From NCBI RefSeq assembly GCF_014596515.1, contig NZ_MSJQ01000090.1, forward strand, positions 1 through 52,227: a stretch of 52,227 nucleotides of DNA. Direction: 5' to 3'. Under the pieces are notes generated by a model. That model was not told the DNA's origin, did not search any database, and was given only the letters and a program-made list of their open reading frames with translations. Positions 19,942-29,290 of the stretch are shown in pieces. This DNA is from Streptomyces sp. CBMA156 (GTDB taxonomy: Bacteria; Actinomycetota; Actinomycetes; Streptomycetales; Streptomycetaceae). The stretch's first letter is position 1, and the number at the start of each line of letters is the position of its first letter. The position numbers were made by a program, and so were the translations under genes.

Positions 19942-21204
19942 TCAGCCGACGGCGTTCAGGAACGGCGCCGACGCCGGTCGGTACGCGGGCTTCGGAAGCG
20001 GTCCCGGCGCCTCGACGTGTGACTCCCGGGCCTTCTCCTTCTGGTCTTCCTTGTAGTAGCCGTAGGCAATCCCGTTCACCTTGTTCGTGATCGTGACCGC
20101 GCGGGGATCCACCTTGACGCCCGCTTTCTCAAGCCCTTGGACGATGCTCTTGGTCGACACCGGGTTCATGGTCTTCTCGAGCAGGCCTGCACCGGCGGCC
20201 GAGGTGCGTTCGGCAGCACCGGCCCCCTCGGCCGCCACCGCTGTCTTCACGTTCGTGATCGGAGCCTTGACCACCTTGTCGACGACACCGACGCCCTGAA
20301 CCTTAGTGATCGTCTTTCCGGCGGTGGCGAAGCCCTTGATGGCACCCCAGCCGGGAACCACCCCGAGCGCGTCCATCCCGATCTTCCCCCAGGAGACGTC
20401 CATACCGCGGTTCTTGCCGACCCAGTGCCCGGCCATCGCGGCCGCGCTGGTCAGCACGGCCGCAGCCCCCAGCAGCGGGCCGGCCACGGGAATCGCCAGC
20501 GCGGCGATCGCCAGCACGGCTGAGAGCCTGGACAGGTCGTCCGCATGGTCGGCCAGGAAGTCCACCGACTTCTGCCAGGCGTGCTCCACCTTGTCCAGCA
20601 TCCGCTTGAGGAAGTCCGGGTCCGGCGGGTGGTGCCGTGACGCCTCCTGGATCGCCCGGGCGGCGGCCTCGGCCTTGTTCTTGTGGTCGGACAGCTGCTT
20701 GTGGCCGCTCGCGATCAGCTCGTCGAGCTGGTGCACGAGCTGCTGCTGGGCCTGGAGTTTGGCCTCGAAGTCGGCCTTGGCCTTCGTCTGGGCCGCCGCG
20801 TCGGCGGACTGCGCGGAGGCGTCCAGGGCCTTCCCCAAAGCGTCGAGTTGGACGTTCGTGTCGCCCACTCGGGAGCGCAGCTCGACCGCCTGGGCCTCCA
20901 TCGTCCGGCCGGAGGCGAGCAGGCCGGTGAGCTGGGTGTGCCAGGCCTTGAGGGCTCGCGAGCAGGCGGCCATCGATTCGTGGCCCTGGGTGAGGTACTT
21001 GGGCAGCTCGCCGAGCTTGCCCGCGAAGTTGCGGGCCGCCTCGCCCTGCCAGGCGCTGCCCTCGGAGCCGAGATCGGCGAGGGCGTGCCGCAGATCCTCC
21101 AGTTCGCGGGCGACGGCGTCGACGTCCGCGTACATCTTGGCGATGGCCGGAAGGTCACCCGGGGCCGGGCAGAAGCCGAGGCCCGGCCAGTTCTTGTCAC
21201 TCAT
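19942..21204 (-). CDS. WXG100-like long protein, putative type VII secretion substrate
   Basis: A 420-residue protein starting at ATG 21204. The N-terminal ~110 residues form a helical hairpin with a WxG-type turn (SAWQGEAARNF, Trp52-Gly54). A coiled-coil stretch rich in Gln, Ala and Lys follows (~130-185). A hydrophobic Gly/Ala-rich segment (~224-262) precedes VSWGKIGMDALGVVPGWGAIKG. This order resembles the delivery part of actinobacterial type VII-linked polymorphic toxins. The last ~100 residues show no nuclease, ADP-ribosyltransferase or other toxin motif that I recognise, so it may be a non-toxic or scaffold member. No secretion ATPase is present in the window. Confidence 0.75.
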   Translation of the reverse strand: MSDKNWPGLGFCPAPGDLPAIAKMYADVDAVARELEDLRHALADLGSEGSAWQGEAARNFAGKLGELPKYLTQGHESMAACSRALKAWHTQLTGLLASGRTMEAQAVELRSRVGDTNVQLDALGKALDASAQSADAAAQTKAKADFEAKLQAQQQLVHQLDELIASGHKQLSDHKNKAEAAARAIQEASRHHPPDPDFLKRMLDKVEHAWQKSVDFLADHADDLSRLSAVLAIAALAIPVAGPLLGAAAVLTSAAAMAGHWVGKNRGMDVSWGKIGMDALGVVPGWGAIKGFATAGKTITKVQGVGVVDKVVKAPITNVKTAVAAEGAGAAERTSAAGAGLLEKTMNPVSTKSIVQGLEKAGVKVDPRAVTITNKVNGIAYGYYKEDQKEKARESHVEAPGPLPKPAYRPASAPFLNAVG

Positions 21205-21233
21205 GGTGGAAGTCCAGTCCCCTGCTGGTCGGT

Positions 21234-21527
21234 TCAGGTCGCGCCGAGGCCCTTGGCGGTGCCCTTCTCGTTCTCCCCGTAGTTGTCGAGCGATGCGTCC
21301 AGGCCTTCGCGCAGGCCGTGGGCGAGCTTGGCCATCCGGCCGATGCCGCCGTGCCAGTGGTCCTCGAAGCCCTTGCACGCGGCGTCGAGCCGTTCGGTGC
21401 CCAACTGCCTGCCCTTGCCGAGGTTCTCGAGGCTCTTGGCGACCGCCCCCATGCGGTTGCCGCATTCGTCGAGTTGTTTGGACACGGTCTTCATCCGGCT
21501 CATGTCGATCTTGAACTCTTCGGCCAA
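21234..21527 (-). CDS. WXG100-family small protein
   Basis: A 97-residue protein, the typical size of ESAT-6-like WXG100 proteins, first gene of a four-gene minus-strand operon. I chose TTG 21527, which has GGGGGACGGG upstream and gives MAEEFKID, a start like many streptomycete members; ATG 21503 would give 89 residues. Two predicted helices flank the turn HWHGG, which fits the WxG motif. The C-terminal YxxxD/E secretion-like signal could be DNYGENE. These proteins usually form helical-hairpin dimers exported by a type VII system. The next gene starts 29 bases downstream. Confidence 0.72.
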   Translation of the reverse strand: MAEEFKIDMSRMKTVSKQLDECGNRMGAVAKSLENLGKGRQLGTERLDAACKGFEDHWHGGIGRMAKLAHGLREGLDASLDNYGENEKGTAKGLGAT

Positions 21528-21660
21528 TTGCCCGTCCCCCAACGGATGATGACGCGCTGTGGAGCACCTGTTCGAAGAACCTAACCCATGGGTGGGCAAA
21601 GTTTGCGCCATGGCCGGGAATTGGAGATCACCGTTCCGGATTCCCGGTCGGACGGGCACG

Positions 21661-21702
21661 AAAAAGCGGAGGGGTACCGGAACCATCCGGTACCCCTCCG
21701 CT
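21661..21702 (-). terminator. Intrinsic terminator of parC
   Basis: A 17-bp perfect stem (21665-21681 with 21686-21702, loop ACCA), followed on the minus strand by CTTTTT. It is one of the two hairpins in the window with a clear T-tract. Confidence 0.9.
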
Positions 21703-21715
21703 CGGACGAGCGCCG

Positions 21716-24166
<2,451 letters not shown>

Positions 24167-24278
24167 CGCGGCGGGGCTCCCTTACGTGTCGCTGGCTGTG
24201 TCTCGGTCGGGCGTCGGTCGTCTCGGTGCCGACCTGTCACCGGACCCGTCAACCGGGCGCCGTCGACAGGGCGCGGCG

Positions 24279-24396
24279 CCCCCATTGTGGACCCTCGCGG
24301 TGACAGTCCCGGTCAGCGGCCCTCTTCCGCCCCTGGCGAACGCCCCGGTCCGCGCGGACACGAACACGACTCCCGGACGTTGCACCACAATGGGGG
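24279..24396. promoter_or_regulatory. Mirrored promoter motif between parC and the M16 genes
   Basis: CCCCCATTGTGG at 24279-24290 and CCACAATGGGGG at 24385-24396 are a perfect 12-bp inverted repeat 94 bases apart. Read in the direction of each divergent gene, each copy is CCACAATGGGGG followed by CGCC or ACGCC. Each contains CACAAT, a plausible -10. Confidence 0.45.
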
Positions 24397-24442
24397 ACGC
24401 CACACGAACCCCCGACATCGACGACGGGAAGGACCCGAGCGC

Positions 24443-25789
24443 ATGGCCAACCCGGCCCCCGCCTCCAGCCGAGGCATCGCCATCACCGAGCACCGCCTGG
24501 CCAACGGCCTGCGTGTCGTCCTCTCCGAGGACCACCTCACCCCGGTCGCCGCCGTCTGCCTCTGGTACGACGTGGGCTCCCGGCACGAGGTCAAGGGCCG
24601 CACCGGCCTCGCCCACCTCTTCGAGCACCTGATGTTCCAGGGCTCCGCCAACGTCTCCAACAACGGGCACTTCGAGCTCGTCCAGGGCGCCGGCGGCTCG
24701 CTCAACGGCACCACCAGCTTCGAGCGCACCAACTACTTCGAGACCATGCCCGCCCACCAGCTGGAGCTCGCCCTCTGGCTGGAGGCCGACCGGATGGGCT
24801 CGCTGCTCGCCGCGCTCGACGAGACGTCCATGGAGAACCAGCGCGACGTCGTCAAGAACGAGCGCCGCCAGCGCTACGACAACGTGCCGTACGGCACCGC
24901 CTTCGAGAAGCTCACCGCGCTCTCCTTCCCCGACGGCCACCCGTACCACCACACCCCGATCGGCTCCATGGCCGACCTCGACGCCGCCACGCTGGAGGAC
25001 GCCCGCGCGTTCTTCCGGACGTACTACGCGCCCAACAACGCGGTCCTCTCCGTGGTCGGCGACATCGACCCCGAGCAGACCGTCGCCTGGGTCGAGAAGT
25101 ACTTCGGCTCCATCCCCGCGCACGACGGCAAGCAGCCCCCGCGCTCCGGCGAACTCCCCGAGACCATCGGCCGCGAGATCCGCGAGGAGGTCCACGAGGA
25201 CGTCCCCTCCCGCGCCCTGATGGCCGCCTACCGCCTCCCGCACGACGGCACCCGCGAGGCCGACGCCGCCGACCTCGCCCTCACCATCCTCGGCAGCGGC
25301 GAGTCCAGCCGCCTCTACAACCGGCTGGTCCGCCGCGACCGCACCGCCGTCGCCGCCGGCTTCGGCCTGCTGCGCCTGGCCGGCGCCCCCAGCCTCGGCT
25401 GGCTCGACGCCAAGACCTCCGGCGACGCCACCCTCGAACAGATCGGCACCGCCGTCGACGAGGAGCTCGCCCGCTTCGCCGCCGAGGGCCCCACGGCCGA
25501 GGAACTCGAACGCGCCCAGGCCCAGATCGAGCGCGAGTGGCTCGACCGGCTCACCACCGTCGCCGGCCGCGCCGACGAACTGTGCCGCTACGCCGTCCTG
25601 TTCGGCGACCCCAAGCTGCTCAACGACGCCCTCCCCAAGGTCCTCGACGTCACCGCCGAGGAGGTCCAGGCCGTCGCCAAGGCCAGGCTCCACCCCGACA
25701 ACCGGGCCGTCCTCGTCTACGAGCCGACCGCCGCCGAGACCGACGCCGACTCCGACGCCGCTTCCGAAGAGGAGGGTGCCGCCGTATGA
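24443..25789 (+). CDS. M16-family zinc metallopeptidase (catalytic subunit type)
   Basis: A 448-residue insulinase/mitochondrial-processing-peptidase-like protein. The inverted zinc motif HxxEH is intact (HLFEH, His58, Glu61, His62), and the downstream Glu ligand is probably Glu140 in VVKNERRQR. The rest covers the N- and C-terminal M16 domains, including the NAVLSVVGDID segment. No signal peptide is visible, so it is probably cytoplasmic. ATG 24443 follows GGGAAGGA. Its stop overlaps the next start (ATGA at 25786-25789). The next protein lacks the zinc motif, so the two likely form a catalytic/non-catalytic heterodimer as in mitochondrial processing peptidase. Substrate is unknown. Confidence 0.92.
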   Translation: MANPAPASSRGIAITEHRLANGLRVVLSEDHLTPVAAVCLWYDVGSRHEVKGRTGLAHLFEHLMFQGSANVSNNGHFELVQGAGGSLNGTTSFERTNYFETMPAHQLELALWLEADRMGSLLAALDETSMENQRDVVKNERRQRYDNVPYGTAFEKLTALSFPDGHPYHHTPIGSMADLDAATLEDARAFFRTYYAPNNAVLSVVGDIDPEQTVAWVEKYFGSIPAHDGKQPPRSGELPETIGREIREEVHEDVPSRALMAAYRLPHDGTREADAADLALTILGSGESSRLYNRLVRRDRTAVAAGFGLLRLAGAPSLGWLDAKTSGDATLEQIGTAVDEELARFAAEGPTAEELERAQAQIEREWLDRLTTVAGRADELCRYAVLFGDPKLLNDALPKVLDVTAEEVQAVAKARLHPDNRAVLVYEPTAAETDADSDAASEEEGAAV

Positions 25790-27174
25790 GCACCGACTAC
25801 GTCCCCGCCATGACCTTCCACCCCCAGCCCCAGCCGGGCACGCCCAGCCCCTGGGACTTCCCCGCCCCCGAGCGGGCCGCCCTCGGCAACGGCATCACCG
25901 TCCTGCACTGCCACCGGCCCGGTCAGCAGCTGGTCGCCGTCGAGGTCCTCGTCGACGCCCCGCTCGCCGCCGAGCCCGAGGGCCTCGACGGCATCGCGGG
26001 AATCCTCGCCCGCGCCTTCAGCGAGGGCACCGACACCCTCAGCGCCGAGGAGTTCGCCGCCGAGCTGGAGCGCGCCGGCGCCACCCTCGACGCGCACGCC
26101 GACCACCCGTGCATCCGGATCTCCCTGGAGGTCCCGGCCTCCCGGCTCCAGCGCGGTCTGTCCCTGCTGGCCGACGCCCTGCGCGCGCCCGCGCTGCCGG
26201 AGGCCGAGATCGAGCGGCTGGTCGCCAACCGCCTGGACGAGATCGTCCACGAGCAGGCCAACCCCGCCCGGCGCGCGGCCAAGGCCCTGTACGCCGAGCT
26301 CTTCGACGCCGCCGACAGGCTCTCCCGGCCCCGCGCCGGCACCGCCGACACCGTCAAGTCGATCGACCGCGCCGCCGTCAAGGCCTTCTACGACGCCCAC
26401 GTGCGCCCCGGGACCAGCACCGTCGTGGTGGTCGGCGACCTCACCGGCGTCGACCTGCCCGCCCTGCTGGAGAGCACCCTCGGCACCTGGACCGGCACCG
26501 CCGCCGAGCCCTCGGTCCACGCCCCGGTCACCGGCGACGACCGCGGCCGGGTCGTCATCGTGGACCGCCCCGGCTCCGTCCAGACCCAGCTGCTCATCGG
26601 CCGGATCGGGCCCGACCGCCACGACCCGGTCTGGGCCGCCCAGACCCTCGGCACCTACTGCCTCGGCGGCACCCTCACCTCCCGGCTCGACCGCGTCCTG
26701 CGCGAGGAGAAGGGCTACACCTACGGCGTGCGCTCCTTCGCCCAGCCGCTGCGCTCGGCCGCCGACGGCAGCGGACGCTCGCTGCTCGCCATCAGCGGCT
26801 CGGTGGACACCGCCTCCACCGCGCCCGCGCTGGCCGACACCTGGACCATCCTGCGCACCCTCGGCACCGAGGGCCTCACCGACGCCGAGCGCGACGAGGC
26901 CGTGCAGTTCCTGGTCGGCGTCGCGCCGCTGAAGTACGAGACCGCGGGCTCGGTCGCCGGCACCCTGGCCGACCAGGTCGAGCAGTACCTGCCGGACGAC
27001 TACCAGGCCGAGGTCTACCGGCGGCTCGCCGAACTGCCCACCGCCGCCGCCACCGAGGCGGTCGTGGCGGCCTTCCCGCCGGACCGCCTGGTCACCGTCC
27101 TGGTCGGCGACGCCTCCGTGATCGCCGACGACGTGCGGGCGCTCGGCATCGGCGAGGTCACCGTCGTCGGCTGA
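25786..27174 (+). CDS. M16-family protein lacking the zinc site (non-catalytic partner)
   Basis: A 462-residue M16-family homologue translationally coupled to the preceding peptidase. The position of the HxxEH motif is occupied by GIAGILARAFSEGT, so it cannot bind zinc. The conserved R/Y pair region that contacts substrate in partner subunits is present (REEKGYTYGVRSF). This is the classic pattern of an inactive subunit that helps bind substrate and completes the chamber. The first ~30 residues are Pro-rich. An intrinsic terminator with a T-tract follows 16 bases after the stop. Confidence 0.9.
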   Translation: MSTDYVPAMTFHPQPQPGTPSPWDFPAPERAALGNGITVLHCHRPGQQLVAVEVLVDAPLAAEPEGLDGIAGILARAFSEGTDTLSAEEFAAELERAGATLDAHADHPCIRISLEVPASRLQRGLSLLADALRAPALPEAEIERLVANRLDEIVHEQANPARRAAKALYAELFDAADRLSRPRAGTADTVKSIDRAAVKAFYDAHVRPGTSTVVVVGDLTGVDLPALLESTLGTWTGTAAEPSVHAPVTGDDRGRVVIVDRPGSVQTQLLIGRIGPDRHDPVWAAQTLGTYCLGGTLTSRLDRVLREEKGYTYGVRSFAQPLRSAADGSGRSLLAISGSVDTASTAPALADTWTILRTLGTEGLTDAERDEAVQFLVGVAPLKYETAGSVAGTLADQVEQYLPDDYQAEVYRRLAELPTAAATEAVVAAFPPDRLVTVLVGDASVIADDVRALGIGEVTVVG

Positions 27175-27189
27175 CGCCTGCCGCAGCCC

Positions 27190-27236
27190 CGTCCGGCCCG
27201 GTGGAGCACCCGCTCCGCCGGGCCGGACGCGTTTTT
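27190..27236 (+). terminator. Intrinsic terminator after the M16 operon
   Basis: An 18-bp stem (27190-27207 with 27212-27229, one G-T pair, 4-base loop) is followed by CGTTTTTAAAT, a clear T-tract. Confidence 0.92.
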
Positions 27237-27327
27237 AAATCCGTTGCGGGCCACGCCCGTTCCGTGGATAGATGTTCCCCGACGCACAGCACGTGCGAAC
27301 GGCGACGAAGGAAGGGAGGCGGTCACC

Positions 27328-27402
27328 ATGCGGGTCGAGCAAGCGATACGACGACGCTCCCCGAGGCCGTACACCCCCTGCACCGTCGCCCCGGGCGTCT
27401 GA
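27328..27402 (+). CDS. Possible 24-residue leader peptide upstream of rtcB
   Basis: A short frame, ATG 27328 to TGA 27400-27402, with a good ribosome binding site (AGGGAGG at 27313-27319, 8 bases upstream). It encodes MRVEQAIRRRSPRPYTPCTV and four more residues, basic with an RRR run. It ends 94 bases before rtcB. It could be a regulatory leader or a small protein; it could also be chance. In the 321-base gap 27175-27495 it is the only coding candidate. Confidence 0.35.
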   Translation: MRVEQAIRRRSPRPYTPCTVAPGV

Positions 27403-27495
27403 GCCCGCACTCCCGAACTTCCCCGAGCCGCGCCGGGATTCCTCGCGCGGCAGCTTCCTCACGTGAACTTCCCGACCTCTGGAGGTCGTTCGACC

Positions 27496-28689
27496 ATGAC
27501 GTACACCGAGGTGCCCGGCGTCCGGGTGCCGATCCGGATGTGGACCGACCCGGCCACCGTCGAGGGCCAGGCCATGCAGCAGCTGCGCAACATCAGCTCC
27601 CTGCCCTGGCTGCACGGCCTCGCCGTGATGCCCGACGTCCACCTGGGCAAGGGTGCCACCGTCGGCTCCGTCATCGCCATGAAGGGCGCGGTCTGCCCGG
27701 CGGCGGTCGGCGTCGACATCGGCTGCGGGATGAGCGCGGTGAAGACCTCGCTCACCGCCGAGGACCTCCCGGACGACCTGTCCCGCCTGCGCCGCAAGAT
27801 CGAGGAGGCCATCCCGGTCGGCCGCGGCCTGCACAGCGACCCGGTCGACCCGACCAGGCTGTACGGCTTCCGGGCGGCGGGTTGGGATGACTTCTGGCAG
27901 CGCTTCGACGGGGTGGCGGAGGCGGTCAAGTGGCGCCGGGAACGGGCGATGCAGCAGATGGCCACGCTCGGCGGAGGAAATCACTTCATAGAACTGTGCG
28001 TTGATACGACCAATGCGGTCTGGTTGATGCTGCACTCCGGCTCCCGCAACATCGGCAAGGAGCTGGCGGAGCACCACATGGGCGTCGCCCGCTCGCTGCC
28101 GCACAACCAGGGCCTGATCGACCAGGACCTCGCGGTGTTCATCGCCGACACCCCGCAGATGAACGCCTACCGCCAGGACCTGTTCTGGGCGCAGGAGTAC
28201 GCGAAGCGCAACCGCGCGGTCATGATGGCGCTCTTCCAGGGCGTCGTCCGGCGCGAGTTCGCCAAGTCGAAGGTCGCCTTCGACGAGGTGATCAGCTGCC
28301 ACCACAACTACGTGGCGGAGGAGGCGTACGACGGCGTCGACGTGCTGGTGACCCGCAAGGGCGCGATCCGGGCCGGCAGCGGCGACCTCGGGATCATCCC
28401 CGGCTCGATGGGGACGGGCTCCTACATCGTCCGCGGCCTGGGCAACGCGGCGGCGTTCAACTCCGCCTCGCACGGCGCCGGCCGGAAGATGAGCCGCAAC
28501 GCCGCGAAGAAGCGCTTCACCACCCAGGACCTGGTCGAGCAGACCAAGGGCGTGGAGTGCCGCAAGGACGGCGGCGTGGTCGACGAGATCCCGGGCGCCT
28601 ACAAGAACATCGAGAAGGTCATCGAGCAGCAGAAGGACCTCGTCGAGGTGGTCGCGCACCTCAAGCAGGTCGTCTGCGTCAAGGGCTGA
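27496..28689 (+). CDS. rtcB: RNA-splicing ligase RtcB
   Basis: A 397-residue GTP- and manganese-dependent RNA ligase that joins 2',3'-cyclic phosphate ends to 5'-hydroxyl ends, for tRNA or rRNA repair. Metal and active-site motifs are present: PDVHLGKGATVG, VGVDIGCGM, GGGNHFIEL, HSGSRNIGKELAEHH, SCHHNYV, GSMGTGSYIV and SHGAGRKMSR, where the His is guanylylated. ATG 27496 has GGAGG at 27481-27485; an in-frame GTG at 27463 is less likely. No archease, RtcA or RtcR gene is nearby. It reads as a single-gene unit ended by a hairpin shared with convergent ptsH. Confidence 0.93.
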   Translation: MTYTEVPGVRVPIRMWTDPATVEGQAMQQLRNISSLPWLHGLAVMPDVHLGKGATVGSVIAMKGAVCPAAVGVDIGCGMSAVKTSLTAEDLPDDLSRLRRKIEEAIPVGRGLHSDPVDPTRLYGFRAAGWDDFWQRFDGVAEAVKWRRERAMQQMATLGGGNHFIELCVDTTNAVWLMLHSGSRNIGKELAEHHMGVARSLPHNQGLIDQDLAVFIADTPQMNAYRQDLFWAQEYAKRNRAVMMALFQGVVRREFAKSKVAFDEVISCHHNYVAEEAYDGVDVLVTRKGAIRAGSGDLGIIPGSMGTGSYIVRGLGNAAAFNSASHGAGRKMSRNAAKKRFTTQDLVEQTKGVECRKDGGVVDEIPGAYKNIEKVIEQQKDLVEVVAHLKQVVCVKG

Positions 28690-28725
28690 CGCGGCCGGCC
28701 GCAGTGCGGGGCCGACCGGAAACGC

Positions 28726-28766
28726 CGATCGGGGTGCCACTCGGAAATCCGGTGGCACCCCGATCG
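28726..28766. terminator. Convergent terminator between rtcB and ptsH
   Basis: CGATCGGGGTGCCAC at 28726-28740 pairs perfectly with GTGGCACCCCGATCG at 28752-28766, with a short extra CGG/CCG stem in the loop. Confidence 0.82.
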
Positions 28767-28781
28767 GGTGGCTGCGAGGGC

Positions 28782-29063
28782 TCAGGCCGCGGCGGGGAGC
28801 TCGTCGAGGCCCTCGGAGACGAGCTTGGCGAGGCGGTCGAGCGCGTCGCCGGCGTTCTCGGCGTCGGAGGCGAGGATGACCTCGTCGCCGCCCTGGGCGC
28901 CCAGGGCGAGCAGGCCGAGCATGGAGGCGGCGTTGACCGGGTTGCCGCCCGGCTTCGCGATGGTGATCGGCACACCGGTGGCCGTGACGGCCCGGACGAA
29001 GACGGAGGCGGGACGGGCGTGCAGGCCCTCGGCCCAACCGATGGTGACGCGGCGCTCAGCCAT
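28782..29063 (-). CDS. ptsH: PTS phosphocarrier protein HPr
   Basis: The 93-residue HPr relays phosphate from Enzyme I to sugar-specific Enzyme II components. His15 is in the conserved GLHARPAS motif, and the regulatory-site region is NPVNAASMLGLLALG with a Ser near position 47. ATG 29063 follows GGAAAGG. In Streptomyces, HPr is needed for N-acetylglucosamine uptake and its gene is controlled by DasR. A matching operator lies 63 bases upstream. The gene stands alone, with no ptsI in the window. Confidence 0.93.
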   Translation of the reverse strand: MAERRVTIGWAEGLHARPASVFVRAVTATGVPITIAKPGGNPVNAASMLGLLALGAQGGDEVILASDAENAGDALDRLAKLVSEGLDELPAAA

Positions 29064-29125
29064 GAGACGTGCCTTTCCGGTGAAGCTGGTCACGGCCGCG
29101 CTCCGGGAGCGGGGGAAAACGACCG

Positions 29126-29141
29126 TGTTGTCTAGACCAGT
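29126..29141 (-). promoter_or_regulatory. DasR-responsive element (dre) upstream of ptsH
   Basis: On the minus strand the site reads ACTGGTCTAGACAACA, matching 14 of 16 positions of the dre consensus ACTGGTCTAGACCACT with the full GGTCTAGAC core. It sits downstream of a plausible promoter (TTGAAC and CTACCT on the minus strand with a 17-base spacer), so binding would repress ptsH. DasR is the GlcNAc regulator of streptomycetes. Confidence 0.8.
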
Positions 29142-29290
29142 GTTGCACGCAGGTAGCCCCTCGGAGCCGCTGCGTTCAAGACTTGTGATTGTTTCTTTTC
29201 GGGGCATAAACCCCGGTCGCCGACCCTGCCCACCCTGCCGCGAGCACGCGCCCGACGCCATTCGGCTCGCCGCCGGATAACCTGACGAAT

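Noticed and set aside
19942..20240. C-terminal part of the long WXG protein as a toxin domain
   Set aside because: No recognisable catalytic motif, and the end is Pro-rich; I could not support a toxin call.
24390..24443. Possible leaderless ATG at 24390 upstream of the M16 gene
   Set aside because: The frame runs out of register with the peptidase and the encoded residues are low-complexity; ATG 24443 has a clear ribosome binding site.
27463..27495. GTG 27463 as the start of rtcB
   Set aside because: It would place the GGAGG ribosome binding site inside the gene; ATG 27496 gives the family N-terminus.
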